Below are positions 36,267-47,905 of a stretch of 64,000 nt of DNA, piece after piece (the stretch's first letter is position 1; each line of letters begins with the position of its first letter). This stretch comes from Hahella sp. CCB-MM4 (GTDB taxonomy: Bacteria > Pseudomonadota > Gammaproteobacteria > Pseudomonadales > Oleiphilaceae): positions 186,001 to 250,000 of the forward strand of contig NZ_MRYI01000005.1 of NCBI RefSeq assembly GCF_002260525.1. Reading direction: 5' to 3'. The translations under genes were made by a program, and so were the position numbers. Below the pieces are notes generated by a model. That model was not told the origin of the DNA. It made no database searches and saw nothing but the letters and a program-made list of their open reading frames with translations.

Positions 36267-37811
36267 TTACCAGGTTTGAGTGGATTTGAATTTCTCAATG
36301 CAAGATTTCAAACCGCCAGCGATTTCATCATTGTAATCGCCTGCTTCGTTGATCTTGGCCAGCAAATCGGAAAACTCGCTACGTGCGAAAGACAACAGTG
36401 CCGCTTCAAACGCCACAATATCTTTAGCCGGAACATCGTCAATAAAACCTTCGTTCGCAGCGAACAGTACCATACCCATTTCCGCAACGGACATTGGGGA
36501 ATACTGCTTCTGCTTCATCAGTTCGGTAACGCGCTGACCGTGTTCCAATTGCTTACGAGTTGCTTCGTCCAGGTCAGAGGCAAACTGAGCAAATGCTGCC
36601 AGTTCACGATACTGAGCCAGAGCCAGACGAATACCACCACCAAGTTTCTTCATGATCTTGGTCTGGGCCGCACCACCAACCCGCGATACCGAGATACCTG
36701 CGTTCATCGCAGGACGGATACCGGAGTTGAACAGGTTGGTTTCCAGGAAGATCTGACCATCGGTAATGGAGATAACGTTGGTCGGTACGAATGCAGAAAC
36801 GTCACCAGCCTGGGTTTCAATGATAGGCAGGGCGGTCAGAGAACCGGTCTGCCCTTTCACTTCACCATTAGTGAATTTCTCTACGTAGTCAGCGTTAACC
36901 CGTGAGGCACGCTCCAACAAACGTGAGTGCAGATAGAATACGTCACCTGGGTATGCTTCACGACCTGGTGGACGACGCAGCAACAGGGAGATCTGACGAT
37001 ATGCAACAGCCTGTTTGGACAGGTCATCGAATACAATCAGGGCATCCTGACCGCGGTCACGGAAGTATTCACCCATGGTGGAACCAGAGAACGGAGCCAG
37101 GAACTGCATGGATGCAGGATCCGCCGCACCGGCTGCAACAACGATGGTGTGATCCATCGCGCCGTGTTCTTCCAGCTTGCGTACCACGTTGGCAATAGAA
37201 GACTGCTTCTGACCAACAGCAACGTAGATACACTTAACACCAGTACCTTTCTGGTTGATGATGGCGTCGATCGCCAGAGCGGTTTTACCCGTCTGACGGT
37301 CACCGATGATCAACTCACGCTGACCACGACCAACCGGTACCATGGTGTCTACAGATTTATAACCGGTCTGCAGAGGCTGGCCAACGGACTGACGGGCAAT
37401 AACCCCAGGAGCGATCTTTTCAATTGGATCGGTCAGATTGGTATCCAATGCACCTTTACCGTCGATAGGATTACCCAGTGAGTCAACAACGCGACCCAAC
37501 AAAGCTTCACCTACAGGTACTTCCAGAATACGACCGGTAACTTTAACCTTCTGACCTTCGGCCAGAGATTTGTAGTCACCTAATACAACGGCACCTACGG
37601 AATCACGCTCAAGGTTGAGCGCCAGACCATAAACACCGCCTTCAAATTCAATCATCTCACCGTACATGACGTCGGCAAGACCGTGGATCAATACGATACC
37701 GTCGGAAACGCTTACGATAGTACCTTCTGTTTTTGCTTCAGAAGAAATATCGAGCTTTTCAATGCGCTTCTTGATGATTTCGCTGATCTCAGATGGATTC
37801 AATTGCTGCAT
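36267..37811 (-). CDS. atpA: F1F0 ATP synthase alpha subunit
   Basis: This 514-residue non-catalytic nucleotide-binding subunit has [15 protein letters not shown] (Walker A), [15 protein letters not shown] and [13 protein letters not shown]. The start at 37811 ([14 protein letters not shown]) matches the family; the reading from 37826 adds five residues. It follows atpH by 30 bases. Confidence 0.98.
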   Translation of the reverse strand: MQQLNPSEISEIIKKRIEKLDISSEAKTEGTIVSVSDGIVLIHGLADVMYGEMIEFEGGVYGLALNLERDSVGAVVLGDYKSLAEGQKVKVTGRILEVPVGEALLGRVVDSLGNPIDGKGALDTNLTDPIEKIAPGVIARQSVGQPLQTGYKSVDTMVPVGRGQRELIIGDRQTGKTALAIDAIINQKGTGVKCIYVAVGQKQSSIANVVRKLEEHGAMDHTIVVAAGAADPASMQFLAPFSGSTMGEYFRDRGQDALIVFDDLSKQAVAYRQISLLLRRPPGREAYPGDVFYLHSRLLERASRVNADYVEKFTNGEVKGQTGSLTALPIIETQAGDVSAFVPTNVISITDGQIFLETNLFNSGIRPAMNAGISVSRVGGAAQTKIMKKLGGGIRLALAQYRELAAFAQFASDLDEATRKQLEHGQRVTELMKQKQYSPMSVAEMGMVLFAANEGFIDDVPAKDIVAFEAALLSFARSEFSDLLAKINEAGDYNDEIAGGLKSCIEKFKSTQTW

Positions 37812-37841
37812 GCCTTTAATCCTCAAAAACCTTGTGTTAGA

Positions 37842-38378
37842 TCAGGAACCGACTGTCTCGGCAAGTTTTGCCAGACGACCACGGACAGAGGCATCAATCA
37901 CCATGTCACCGGCACGCACAACGACACCACCAATCAGATCCGAGTTAACCTGGGATTGGAGATTAATATTGCGTGACAATTTTGATTTCAGTGATTGAGC
38001 AAGTTTCTCTTCCTGCTCTGAATTAAGTTCGAAAGCTGTCTCAACGGTGACATCCACCGTCGCTTCCTGCTGACTTTTCAATTGCTCGAACAATTCAGCG
38101 ATCTCAGGCAGCAATACCAAACGGGTGTTTTCCGACAGGACTTTTACGAAGTTCTGAGGGCCTTCCGAAAGTTTGCCTTCGCACACGTCAATCATGACCT
38201 GTGCTTTCTGGTCACTGGTCAGGGTAGGGTGAGCAAGAACTCTCACCATATCCTTATCGCCAGCCAACGCTGCGGTAAGAGCCAATTGCTCTGACCATTC
38301 ACTCAATTGGTTGGCATCGCGAGCTAATTCAAAAGCAGCTTTGGCATATGGCCGGGCTAATGTAATGCTTTCCGCCAT
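37842..38378 (-). CDS. atpH: F1F0 ATP synthase delta subunit
   Basis: This 178-residue peripheral-stalk subunit has the typical N-terminus with ITLARPYAKAAFELA and the C-terminal DLIGGVVVRAGDMVIDASVRGRL split by the family motif. It connects AtpF to the F1 head. It starts 11 bases after atpF. Confidence 0.97.
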   Translation of the reverse strand: MAESITLARPYAKAAFELARDANQLSEWSEQLALTAALAGDKDMVRVLAHPTLTSDQKAQVMIDVCEGKLSEGPQNFVKVLSENTRLVLLPEIAELFEQLKSQQEATVDVTVETAFELNSEQEEKLAQSLKSKLSRNINLQSQVNSDLIGGVVVRAGDMVIDASVRGRLAKLAETVGS

Positions 38379-38389
38379 AATGCTGACCC

Positions 38390-38860
38390 CTATAATTCTG
38401 CTGCTAGTTTATCTAGCATTTGGCTGTGCGCCTGTGCATCCACAGAGGTCGCCAGGATTTTCTCCGCTCCAGCCAGAGCCAGCGCTGCCACCTGGGCACG
38501 CAACTCTTCCTTGGCGCGGTTCTTTTCCTGTTCGATTTCAGCTTTCGCTGCAGCAATCAAACGTTCGCCTTCTGTACGTGCGGAATCTTTGGCTTCTTCT
38601 ACCATCTGATTCGCACGACGATTGGCTTGTTCAATTATTTCCTGGGCTTGCTGCTTGGCTTCCTTGAGTTCGGCAGAGGCTTTTTCCTGCGCCAACTCCA
38701 GATCTTTGGAAGCACGTTCCGCAGCCTGCAAACCATCTGCAATCTTCTTTTCGCGCTCACGAAGTGCCTGAATGACCGGAGGCCATACATACTTCATGCA
38801 GAACACGACGAAGATGGCAAAGGCAATCGCCTGCCCGATCATCGTTAGGTTAAGGTTCAC
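38390..38860 (-). CDS. atpF: F1F0 ATP synthase b subunit
   Basis: This 156-residue peripheral stalk has one N-terminal membrane helix (about 5-25, [19 protein letters not shown]) followed by a long charged coiled coil rich in Ala, Glu and Lys. Length matches the E. coli protein. Confidence 0.97.
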   Translation of the reverse strand: MNLNLTMIGQAIAFAIFVVFCMKYVWPPVIQALREREKKIADGLQAAERASKDLELAQEKASAELKEAKQQAQEIIEQANRRANQMVEEAKDSARTEGERLIAAAKAEIEQEKNRAKEELRAQVAALALAGAEKILATSVDAQAHSQMLDKLAAEL

Positions 38861-38916
38861 GTTAACACCCCTCGCTAATTAGTCTTAAAAGTGACTGGTT
38901 GCTATTCAGGGTCTAA

Positions 38917-39183
<267 letters not shown>

Positions 39184-39247
39184 TTAAGTTAAGTTAATGG
39201 TTTAGTTTCAGTTATTTAAGATTTTGATTTTGTAAAACTACTTCTTC

Positions 39248-40081
<834 letters not shown>

Positions 40082-40128
40082 TCAAACCTTAATTTTTTTG
40101 ATAAATCGGTACGATTTACGTCTTTTGA

Positions 40129-40536
40129 TCAGCTGCCAGCCGTCGGACTTTTAGTCCCGGCCATGATCAGAGGCGCAAACCAGTGCACTATCTGCACAAT
40201 AAAAAAGGCCAGGAATAAACTCGCTGGCTCCAGCGGCTGCACAAACTTGAAAACCAACCCAAAAAGCAAGGCTGTCAATCCCAGTTTTACGGCTTCCGCT
40301 CTATAGAAATTCTTTACAATGTGCCGGGCAGCCTGAGCTCCCCGAAAGGCGAAGGATCGATAGACAAAATAGCTATTGGGTAGGGCACAGATCAAACCAC
40401 CCATTAATGCCGAATAACCGTGTACGTTGCTTATAGACCATCCAACTATCATTGCTATCACTGTCACCAGCATCTGGGCTATGACAACGCGATAAACCGG
40501 CGGCCGCTTTATATGTGAGTGCAACGCACTATCCAA
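40129..40536 (-). CDS. atpI: ATP synthase assembly protein I
   Basis: This is a 135-residue protein with four predicted membrane helices. RPPVYRVVIAQMLVTVIAMI at the start and GALICALPNSYF-like sequence in the middle are typical of AtpI, which helps c-ring assembly or ion supply. The first codon is TTG at 40536; no ATG lies upstream before a stop, and the first in-frame ATG is too far inside, so a TTG start is inferred. It heads the atp operon. Confidence 0.9.
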   Translation of the reverse strand: MDSALHSHIKRPPVYRVVIAQMLVTVIAMIVGWSISNVHGYSALMGGLICALPNSYFVYRSFAFRGAQAARHIVKNFYRAEAVKLGLTALLFGLVFKFVQPLEPASLFLAFFIVQIVHWFAPLIMAGTKSPTAGS

Positions 40537-40922
40537 CGGTTTTCTGTCCCGAGCATTTCCTTTCAGTTGATCCCCATTTTTTGATATTTCCGTTACTGTG
40601 ACATTACTTCACAGAACTTTAGGACCAACTTTTCCCGCAAGGAAAGCCTGCTATTTATTTTTACTACGTAGTTACGTCTACCTAGTTACCCCCGCCCTCG
40701 CAGCTAGGAAATCTTCCATAGCTTAAGGCGTCGGAGATTATATTGTGTCGGGTGGGCGCATTCAACTGCCTGATAGGTAAAACTGTCTATTTTACAACCA
40801 GAAAAGAATGTTTCTTTTTAGGAGATATTTCTATTTATGGCATAAATTGTGGACAATTTTTAATATTGGCACCAGATATGGATATATCCTCGATTCCACA
40901 ACCAATTTCCCAGAGGAGAAAA
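40537..40922. other. Intergenic region upstream of the atp operon
   Basis: This 386-base gap lies between the end of parB and atpI. It must hold the atp promoter on the minus strand. A weak 14-bp direct repeat (CTACGTAGTTACGT then CTACCTAGTTACCC, near 40664-40691) is the only structure noted. Confidence 0.4.
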
Positions 40923-41795
40923 TTACTGAATGTGGGCTAAAATTCCATCCAGCTCATCGAGGGAATTGTACTGAATCACAAGTTTTCCCTTTCCCTTGGC
41001 GTTGTAGTCAATCTTGACTGGAGAGCCAAGTTTGTCAGCCAATTTGTCTTGCAATCTCTTAACATCCGCATCAACAGTCTTTTTGGCAGCAGTTTTCGGA
41101 TTTTCTTTTTCCGTTTGAATTCTGCGTACCAACGCTTCAGTTTGGCGAACAGACAATCCTTTACCTACGATTACCCGGGCGGTCTCAGATTGGAGGTCAG
41201 GTTCCAGTGTTAACAAGGCCCTGGCATGACCCATTTCCATGTCACCACGCTCCAGCATGGTTTTCACATCATCTTTCAGTGATAAGAGCCGCAACAAATT
41301 CGTAATTGTGGAACGGGATTTACCAACCGCTTCTGCCACCTGGGACTGGGTTAGTTCAAACTCGCTCTGCAAACGCTGCAGTGCAATAGCTTCCTCAACC
41401 GGGTTCAGGTTCTCCCGTTGGATATTCTCGATCAGAGCCATGGCAATGGCCGCTTCGTCGGGAACATCCCGGATGATGACCGGGATCTTATCCATCCCGG
41501 CAAGCTGGGAGGCTCTCCAACGACGCTCGCCTGCGATGATCTCGTATCGATTCTTACTGATCTCACGCACCACAATCGGCTGCATGACACCCTGTTGCCT
41601 GATGGACTGGGCCAGCTCTTCCAACGCCTCCGGATCCATATCCCGACGCGGCTGATATTGACCACGCTGGATCATATCCACAGGCATTTCTTTCAGAACC
41701 TTATCCTGGGACACGGAACCTTCTTCCTGCATGCGAGCCTTTGAACCGGCTAACAATGCATTCAGTCCGCGATCACCCAATCCTCTCTTTTTCAT
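40923..41795 (-). CDS. parB: Chromosome-partitioning protein ParB
   Basis: This is a 290-residue protein. The N-terminal CTPase/ParA-contact region has GERRWRAS and IENIQRENLNPVEEA; the central helix-turn-helix (TQSQVAEAVGKSRSTITNLLR) binds parS; the C-terminus has a short dimerisation domain. It spreads from parS sites, two of which lie in recF. The ribosome site is weak. The gene is 127 bases after parA, with a hairpin between them. Confidence 0.97.
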   Translation of the reverse strand: MKKRGLGDRGLNALLAGSKARMQEEGSVSQDKVLKEMPVDMIQRGQYQPRRDMDPEALEELAQSIRQQGVMQPIVVREISKNRYEIIAGERRWRASQLAGMDKIPVIIRDVPDEAAIAMALIENIQRENLNPVEEAIALQRLQSEFELTQSQVAEAVGKSRSTITNLLRLLSLKDDVKTMLERGDMEMGHARALLTLEPDLQSETARVIVGKGLSVRQTEALVRRIQTEKENPKTAAKKTVDADVKRLQDKLADKLGSPVKIDYNAKGKGKLVIQYNSLDELDGILAHIQ

Positions 41796-41851
41796 TTCGT
41801 TGTAGTTCCAAATGTTTCGTAGTTTCTATTCTTTTATATCGCCAGAGACAT

Positions 41852-41882
41852 ACACCGATGTGTTGCTGACGCATCCCGGTGT
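41852..41882. terminator. Hairpin between parA and parB
   Basis: ACACCGATG (41852-41860) pairs with CATCCCGGTGT (41872-41882), with one bulged C. It may set the ratio of ParA to ParB or mark separate transcripts. No T-tract is present. Confidence 0.5.
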
Positions 41883-41922
41883 TTAGTCCAGGGATGTTTG
41901 GGGATGTTCTTATTATTGCCGG

Positions 41923-42714
41923 TCAGGCGGGTACGGTCGTTTTAGCGGTTGTCTTGCTCTTACGAATGATTTCTCCCGCCAGGGCCAGGTATGCAATTGC
42001 CCCACGTGAGGATTTATCATACTTCAACGCCGGTACTCCATATGATGGGGCTTCAGCTAGTCTCACGTTCCGTGGAATGATTGTGCGGTATACCTTGTCA
42101 CCGAAGTAGTCGATGATCTGCCTGGAAACATCCGTGGTCAAACTATTGCGCGGATCAAACATCGTGCGCAGCAAACCCTCTATTTCCAGGCCCGGGTTAA
42201 CCGTTTCCTGAATTTGTTCCACAGTATTCATCAATGCCGCCAAACCTTCCAGGGCATAATACTCACACTGCATTGGAATCAATACGCCGTCAGCTGCAAC
42301 AAGAGCATTCACTGTCAGCATATTCAGGGAGGGGGGACAGTCGATCAAAATATAGTCGTAATCATCCAGCACCGATTTCAATGCATTGCGCATGCGGTAC
42401 TCGCGGCCAATTTCATTCATCAGCTCTACTTCTGCGGCTGTGACATCACTATTGGCAGGCATGACATCGTATCCGGCCTCTTCTGAAGTCACGATGACTT
42501 CTTTGGCTTCTGCTCGCTTGGTCAAAAGATCATAAACGGTCTTTTCGCAGGCATTTTTATCAACACCGCTCCCCATGGTGGCATTGCCTTGAGGGTCGGT
42601 ATCAATAAGTAGAACTTTACGACGGGTAGCAGCCAACGAAGCGGCCAAATTGACGCAGGTGGTTGTTTTTCCAACTCCGCCTTTCTGGTTGGTGACTGCA
42701 AAAGTGCGCGCCAT
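41923..42714 (-). CDS. parA: Chromosome-partitioning ATPase ParA
   Basis: This is a 263-residue deviant-Walker ATPase. KGGVGKTTTCVNLA (about 9-22), LIDTDPQGNAT and DYILIDCPPSLNMLT are intact. It moves ParB-parS complexes apart. The start at 42714 (MARTFAVTNQKGG) follows GGGAG; the upstream start at 42750 overlaps rsmG and is unlikely. It lies directly after rsmG. Confidence 0.97.
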   Translation of the reverse strand: MARTFAVTNQKGGVGKTTTCVNLAASLAATRRKVLLIDTDPQGNATMGSGVDKNACEKTVYDLLTKRAEAKEVIVTSEEAGYDVMPANSDVTAAEVELMNEIGREYRMRNALKSVLDDYDYILIDCPPSLNMLTVNALVAADGVLIPMQCEYYALEGLAALMNTVEQIQETVNPGLEIEGLLRTMFDPRNSLTTDVSRQIIDYFGDKVYRTIIPRNVRLAEAPSYGVPALKYDKSSRGAIAYLALAGEIIRKSKTTAKTTVPA

Positions 42715-42746
42715 AGTCAATTTCTCCCGTCGGTTCCCGAATCTGC

Positions 42747-43403
42747 TCAACTTTTACCAAGGATAAGCAAATGCCTTTCCCCGTCACAAGCCGGAACACT
42801 CAGTCTATGATTTTGAATAACAATAAAATTTTCCGGCAACGCTTCAATTTCCTCTACCGGAGATACTCCTTTCAGGGCATAGGCCTTGGTTTCCGGCCCA
42901 AATAAGTCCTGGCAACCCGTTACCATATCAGCCAATGTTGCAAACGCCCGTGAAGTAATGCCGTCAAAGGACTGCTCTGTAGCAGGACGATACTGTTCAA
43001 TCCGGGACTGCACCACTTCAACGTTGGACAAACCGAGCGACATCTTGCATTGCGTCAAAAATCGGGTTTTCTTGCCATTACTATCCAATAGAACCCATTG
43101 GGTTTCCGGCAGGGCAATAGCTAGAGGTATACCAGGAATACCGGGCCCAGTACCAACATCCAGAAAATACTTTCCCTCAATATGTGGTATCACCGCCAAA
43201 GCATCCAATATATGACGACTGACATGCAATTCCGGATCCCGGACTGCCGTTAAATTATAGGCCTTGTTCCATTTATGAAGAAGCTCAAGATAGTCCAACA
43301 GGCGTTCCTGCTGTTTTTCATCCAGGCTTAACTCAAGTGAACCCAAGCCAGACTGAAGCTGCTGTTTCTGCAATGCTCTTAGAGTATTTTCCATATCAGG
43401 CAC
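42747..43403 (-). CDS. rsmG: 16S rRNA m7G527 methyltransferase RsmG
   Basis: This 218-residue SAM-dependent enzyme has [16 protein letters not shown] (SAM site), HILDAL and [10 protein letters not shown]. It methylates G527 in 16S rRNA. The GTG at 43403 has AGAGG upstream and overlaps the end of mnmG by eight bases; the ATG at 43394 is the alternative. The mnmG-rsmG-parA-parB order is standard. Confidence 0.95.
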   Translation of the reverse strand: MPDMENTLRALQKQQLQSGLGSLELSLDEKQQERLLDYLELLHKWNKAYNLTAVRDPELHVSRHILDALAVIPHIEGKYFLDVGTGPGIPGIPLAIALPETQWVLLDSNGKKTRFLTQCKMSLGLSNVEVVQSRIEQYRPATEQSFDGITSRAFATLADMVTGCQDLFGPETKAYALKGVSPVEEIEALPENFIVIQNHRLSVPACDGERHLLILGKS

Positions 43404-45285
43404 TTTGCCTCTGCACAGCGCCTCTCTTTTTCAAATACACCAGGAGCAAAGAAACTGCTGCAGGCGTCACTCCCGGAATTCGGGAAGCCTGAGCCAGAGT
43501 TTCCGGTCTGACTTCAGACAGCTTCTGTTTAATCTCATTTGATAGACCCTGAATCACACTGTAGTCCAGATCTGCGGGTAATACTGTATTTTCGTGTCGG
43601 CGCATCCGGGCAATCTCATCCTGCTGCCGATCGATGTAACCCGCATATTTGACCTGAATTTCAACCTGTTCAGCAACGTCCGGTGGAACTTCATTAATCG
43701 AACTGTCCACTTCACCCAGGCGAGCCCAATCCATCTCAGGCCGCTTCAATAAGTCATGCAATGAGTACTCACGTGCCAGCTCCATTCCCAGAACTTTTTC
43801 AGCCTGCTGTCCTTTATCGGAACCAGGCTGCACCCATGTACTTTTAAGACGCTGTTGTTCACGGGTAATCGCTTCACGTTTCTCGCTAAACGCTGTCCAA
43901 CGCTCATCATCAACCAGTCCCAGTTCGCGGCCTTTTTCGGTCAGGCGCAGATCTGCATTGTCTTCACGCAACAGCAAACGGTATTCCGCACGACTGGTAA
44001 ACATTCGATAAGGCTCGCGGGTGCCCATGGTAATCAGATCATCCACCAACACGCCGATATATGCTTCATCCCGTTTTGGTGTCCAGACCTCTTTGTCCTG
44101 TGCCCGAAGAGCCGCATTCATACCGGCCAATAGTCCTTGAGCCGCTGCTTCTTCATAGCCGGTGGTGCCATTAATCTGACCTGCGAAGAACAGATTATGC
44201 ACAAACTTGGTTTCCAAGCTGTGCTTCAAGTCCTGAGGATTGAAGTAATCATACTCGATGGCGTATCCAGGACGGGTAATGTGCGCATTTTCCAAACCAG
44301 GGATTGAGTGCACCAAGTCCAACTGAACATCGAACGGGAGACTTGTGGATATCCCGTTAGGATAAAGCTCATGGGTACTCAAACCTTCCGGCTCAATGAA
44401 TATCTGATGGGAATCCTTGTCCGCAAAGCGATTAACCTTGTCTTCAATCGAAGGACAGTAACGAGGTCCTACACCCTCAATTTTTCCGGTGTACATTGGG
44501 GACCTGTCCATACCGCTGCGAATAATGTCATGGGTCTGGGTATTGGTTCGGGTGATATAGCATGGCACCTGCTGTGGATGCATATCCAAAGATCCCAGAA
44601 ATGACATAACAGGAGTAGGTGAATCCCCAGGTTGAGCCTGCATGACAGAGAAATCCACAGTTTTGGCATCAATCCGGGGAGGGGTACCGGTTTTCAAACG
44701 TCCAACCCGAAATGGCATCTCGCGCAGACGATTGGCCAACGCGATTGAGGGTGGATCTCCGGCCCGACCGCCGGAATGATTCTGTAGTCCAATATGGATG
44801 ATGCCGCCAAGGAACGTCCCGGTTGTCAAAACGACAGATGTGGCAAAGAATCTAAGCCCCATCTGGGTGACAACACCGGTGACAGTATCGCCATCCATGA
44901 TGAGGTCATCTGCCGCCTGTTGAAAAATACTCAGGTTAGGCTGATTTTCAAGAACACTTCGGATAGCCGCTTTATACAATGCACGATCAGCCTGTGCTCG
45001 TGTTGCACGGACTGCCGGCCCTTTACGAGCATTCAATATCCGAAACTGGATACCTGCTTTGTCTGTCGCCAGAGCCATGGCGCCACCCAATGCATCCACT
45101 TCTTTAACCAGGTGACTTTTACCGATTCCACCAATGGCAGGATTACAGGACATCTGTCCCAGGGTTTCGATATTGTGGGTCAGCAGTAGGGTTTGACAGC
45201 CCATACGTGCCGCAGCTAAAGCCGCTTCGGTGCCGGCATGTCCACCACCGATGACGATCACATCAAAATGCCTGGAATAATCCAC
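43396..45285 (-). CDS. mnmG: tRNA uridine-5-carboxymethylaminomethyl enzyme MnmG
   Basis: This 629-residue FAD enzyme has [35 protein letters not shown] and [11 protein letters not shown], with the C-terminal helical tRNA-binding part. With MnmE it modifies wobble U34 of several tRNAs. The first codon is GTG (45285) with AGAGG upstream. Unusually, its partner mnmE does not directly precede it; an origin-like region and three unrelated genes lie between. Confidence 0.97.
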   Translation of the reverse strand: MDYSRHFDVIVIGGGHAGTEAALAAARMGCQTLLLTHNIETLGQMSCNPAIGGIGKSHLVKEVDALGGAMALATDKAGIQFRILNARKGPAVRATRAQADRALYKAAIRSVLENQPNLSIFQQAADDLIMDGDTVTGVVTQMGLRFFATSVVLTTGTFLGGIIHIGLQNHSGGRAGDPPSIALANRLREMPFRVGRLKTGTPPRIDAKTVDFSVMQAQPGDSPTPVMSFLGSLDMHPQQVPCYITRTNTQTHDIIRSGMDRSPMYTGKIEGVGPRYCPSIEDKVNRFADKDSHQIFIEPEGLSTHELYPNGISTSLPFDVQLDLVHSIPGLENAHITRPGYAIEYDYFNPQDLKHSLETKFVHNLFFAGQINGTTGYEEAAAQGLLAGMNAALRAQDKEVWTPKRDEAYIGVLVDDLITMGTREPYRMFTSRAEYRLLLREDNADLRLTEKGRELGLVDDERWTAFSEKREAITREQQRLKSTWVQPGSDKGQQAEKVLGMELAREYSLHDLLKRPEMDWARLGEVDSSINEVPPDVAEQVEIQVKYAGYIDRQQDEIARMRRHENTVLPADLDYSVIQGLSNEIKQKLSEVRPETLAQASRIPGVTPAAVSLLLVYLKKRGAVQRQSA

Positions 45286-45590
45286 AGTCCAATAACCTCT
45301 TAAAAAATAAGTATATAAAGTCCGCTTTAACTGAAATACGCGCCAAAAAGGCTATTTGAAGATGTCAGATTGTAGCAGTCAGAAAACGGGCCGAGCATTT
45401 TACTATGACCGGGGCTGAAAAATAAGGTTGGTTTGAAAAAATATGATTATTTTTTGTTCAAAGTGATAAAAAGGCTCATCTTGACATCTGGTTAAAATGT
45501 GACCTTCGACAAGTTTAGAATAAATAGCCTAGTTTTTTCAGTAGGTTAGAAGATCTTCTTTAGAAAAGTTATTAATACAGTTATCCACAG

Positions 45591-45599
45591 GAGAGATTT
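45591..45599 (+). promoter_or_regulatory. DnaA box
   Basis: Exact TTATCCACA, the first of three in this region, directly left of the AT-rich tract. Confidence 0.75.
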
Positions 45600-45689
45600 T
45601 CTCAAACACACTTAATAAAATTTTCAATCAATTGATTTTAAAAAGAAAATAAAAATTTTAAGACAAAACATCACTTTTAAGAAAAAAAC

Positions 45690-45698
45690 TTATCCACA
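45690..45698 (+). promoter_or_regulatory. DnaA box
   Basis: Exact TTATCCACA within the AT-rich tract, 99 bases after the first. Confidence 0.75.
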
Positions 45699-45730
45699 GA
45701 CATAGGATTTTTTTTAGGCAAAATTTCAGG

Positions 45731-45739
45731 TTATCCACA
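45731..45739 (+). promoter_or_regulatory. DnaA box
   Basis: Exact TTATCCACA, 41 bases after the second, about 75 bases upstream of the cytochrome gene start. Confidence 0.75.
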
Positions 45740-45813
45740 AAATATTCGCGGGACTTAAGCTTGTCTTAAGAATGACTCGATATTCTTGCCCTTCAACAAA
45801 CGGAGGGTACGAT

Positions 45814-46401
45814 ATGTCTCATTCAAAAACTCACTGGATCAGAGTTTGGGATCCCCTGGTCAGGATATTCCATTGGTCGTTAGTCATTTTCTTTTTTACC
45901 GCCTATCTCACTGAGGACGAATTCCAGTCTGTGCATATCTGGGCTGGATACGCTGTGGCAGGCCTTGTGACTTTCCGTATAGTTTGGGGATTGATAGGTA
46001 GCAGACATGCAAGATTTACCAGTTTCGTTAAACATCCCTCTACAGTGATTGCCTACTGCAAACAGATATTTCAAGGTAATCCGGATCGCCACCTGGGACA
46101 TAACCCTGCCGGCGGCGCAATGATCATTGCCTTGTTGTTGTCACTTGTAGCAACCACGATCTGTGGAATGGCTCTCTTGTCAATTGACGGAGGAGGGCCC
46201 CTTGCCGGAACTTTCTTCGCTCACCTGCCGGAAGATCCATTGAAGGAAGTGCATGAGTTTTTCGCTAATGCCACGATTATTCTGGTCGTATTACATGTAG
46301 GTGGCGTTATTCTCGCAAGTCGGCAGCACAAAGAAAATTTGGTGGTCGCCATGGTAAATGGACGCAAGAGATCAGAACCTGAAGCCACCCCGGCAGAATA
46401 G
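45814..46401 (+). CDS. Cytochrome b561-family membrane protein
   Basis: This 195-residue di-haem cytochrome has four membrane helices. Candidate haem-ligand His residues are in RIFHWSLV, SVHIWAGY, EVHEFFANA and LHVGGV, a set typical of the prokaryotic cytochrome b561/B subunit family (PF01292) that passes electrons in the inner membrane. The start at 45814 follows GGAGGGT; the upstream reading has none. It is followed by fetA and fetB on the same strand, all placed between mnmG and mnmE. The electron partners are unknown. Confidence 0.87.
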   Translation: MSHSKTHWIRVWDPLVRIFHWSLVIFFFTAYLTEDEFQSVHIWAGYAVAGLVTFRIVWGLIGSRHARFTSFVKHPSTVIAYCKQIFQGNPDRHLGHNPAGGAMIIALLLSLVATTICGMALLSIDGGGPLAGTFFAHLPEDPLKEVHEFFANATIILVVLHVGGVILASRQHKENLVVAMVNGRKRSEPEATPAE

Positions 46402-46485
46402 AACCATTGGAAATCAACTGATAAGAGCTGCCATACTGCACTGAATTCATCCATCAACCGACACCCCCAGGAGTTGGAAAGTCGA

Positions 46486-47097
46486 GTGGGTACAGGCAGC
46501 TTGACGATCACCAATCTCAGCATTGGTGATTTAAAAAATATCTCCCTCAGCATTCCTCCCGGGGAAATTGTATGTATATCCGGAAAATCAGGATCGGGGA
46601 AAAGCCGCTTTCTCAGGGCTATAGCTGATCTTGAAGATCATGAGGGCAGCATATCTCTGGGAACTACCAACCAGCTTGATATCACCGGACATCAATGGCG
46701 ACAGATTGTCCGTATGGTACCGGCAGAAAGTGAATGGTGGCTCGACGATGTTGAAGACCATTTTCCACAACCACCTTCATCGGCTCTTCTGGCAGAAGTC
46801 CAACTGAACAAGGAAATCCTGCAAAAGCCCGTCAGTTACTTATCTTCCGGAGAAAGACAGCGGCTTGCTCTCCTCAGATCGTTATACCCTGAACCAAAAG
46901 TCCTGCTACTGGATGAACCAACTGCCAACCTTGATGACTCCTCAAGAGAGTCTGTGGAAAACTGGCTGGTCCATTTAATCCGACAACAACAATTGCCCGT
47001 TCTCTGGGTTGCCCACGATCAGGCCCAGATTCAAAGAGTCGCGGACCAGCACTGGCATCTGGAACAGAGTCAATTAACCCATATTGGTAGTCAATGA
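46486..47097 (+). CDS. fetA: ABC exporter ATPase FetA-like
   Basis: This is a 203-residue ATPase with Walker A GKSGSGKS, signature YLSSGERQRLALL, Walker B VLLLDEPTANLD and the His switch in WVAHD. It resembles E. coli FetA (YbbL), which with FetB exports iron and protects from oxidative stress. No ATG is available; I chose the GTG at 46486 (AGGAG 12 bases upstream) but the TTG at 46474 is possible. The stop overlaps the fetB start by four bases (ATGA). Confidence 0.85.
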   Translation: MGTGSLTITNLSIGDLKNISLSIPPGEIVCISGKSGSGKSRFLRAIADLEDHEGSISLGTTNQLDITGHQWRQIVRMVPAESEWWLDDVEDHFPQPPSSALLAEVQLNKEILQKPVSYLSSGERQRLALLRSLYPEPKVLLLDEPTANLDDSSRESVENWLVHLIRQQQLPVLWVAHDQAQIQRVADQHWHLEQSQLTHIGSQ

Positions 47098-47903
47098 TGA
47101 CCGTTATTGACATTAACCCACTGCAACTCTCGTTCGCGTTTGTACTTGTCATCATTCTGAGTTTCTGCGCCTTCGCTGCACGCTTGGGGATAACAAAGAA
47201 ACTGTTAATTTCTGCGATCCGCACCATTGTTCAGTTGTCATTGATCGGTTTGGTACTCGAAGCTCTTTTTTCCACATCATCTCCGTTTTGGATATCGATG
47301 ATGGCACTGGCAATGTTACTGATTGCAGGAAGAGAGGTGACGGCCAGGCAAAGAAGGCGTTTGACCAAAGGATGGTCGTTTGCCATTGGCACAACTTCTA
47401 TGTTTGTGTCTTCATTCACCGTTGCCATTCTGACACTGACCGTCATTATTAATCCCCATCCCTGGTTTACTCCCCAATATGCCATTCCACTTCTCGGTAT
47501 GATGCTGGGAAATACCATGAATGGCGTAGCCATCTGTCTGGATCGGCTCCATGAAACTACCTGGCAACAAAGAAGGGTCATAGAAAACAGGCTTATGCTG
47601 GGACATCCATGGAACGAGGCAATTGGAAAAATTCGTCGGGATGCCGTACGCGCTGGAATGATACCCGCTATCAACGCGATGGCTGCAGCAGGTGTCGTGA
47701 GTTTACCTGGAATGATGACCGGTCAAATCCTGGCCGGAACAAGCCCGGCTCTGGCCGTAAAATATCAGATACTCATCATGCTGATGATTACTGTTGGTTC
47801 TGGTTTCGGCTCAATGATCAGTGTACTGCTCGCCAGTAGACGGCTGTTTGACCAAAGGGAAAGATTGAGAATAGACAGACTTGTCTTGAACGATCCCGAT
47901 TGA
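47094..47903 (+). CDS. fetB: Iron-export permease FetB-like (UPF0014)
   Basis: This is a 269-residue membrane protein with seven or so helices and the family motif PLLGMMLGNTMNGVAICLDR. It also has SLPGMMTGQILAGTSP, diagnostic of FetB/YbbM. It pairs with the FetA ATPase. It converges on mnmE with only two bases between them, which points to a past insertion between mnmG and mnmE. Confidence 0.9.
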   Translation: MMTVIDINPLQLSFAFVLVIILSFCAFAARLGITKKLLISAIRTIVQLSLIGLVLEALFSTSSPFWISMMALAMLLIAGREVTARQRRRLTKGWSFAIGTTSMFVSSFTVAILTLTVIINPHPWFTPQYAIPLLGMMLGNTMNGVAICLDRLHETTWQQRRVIENRLMLGHPWNEAIGKIRRDAVRAGMIPAINAMAAAGVVSLPGMMTGQILAGTSPALAVKYQILIMLMITVGSGFGSMISVLLASRRLFDQRERLRIDRLVLNDPD

Positions 47904-47905
47904 TG

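Larger units (their letters stand above)
45286..45813. other. Candidate replication origin (mnmG side)
   Basis: This 528-base region lies between divergent genes and is extremely AT-rich from 45580 to 45740. It holds three perfect DnaA boxes (TTATCCACA) at 45591-45599, 45690-45698 and 45731-45739, all in the same orientation. A sequence similar to one E. coli 13-mer (GATCTTCTTT) starts at 45552. CTTAAG appears twice in an 11-base-spaced arrangement near 45755-45772. In E. coli the origin is also next to mnmG (gidA). Only GC skew or marker frequency could confirm activity. Confidence 0.5.

Noticed and set aside
42000-42015. CACGTG core near parA resembling parS
   Set aside because: Flanks are GCCC and AGGA, so the palindrome TGTTNCACGTGNAACA is not met.
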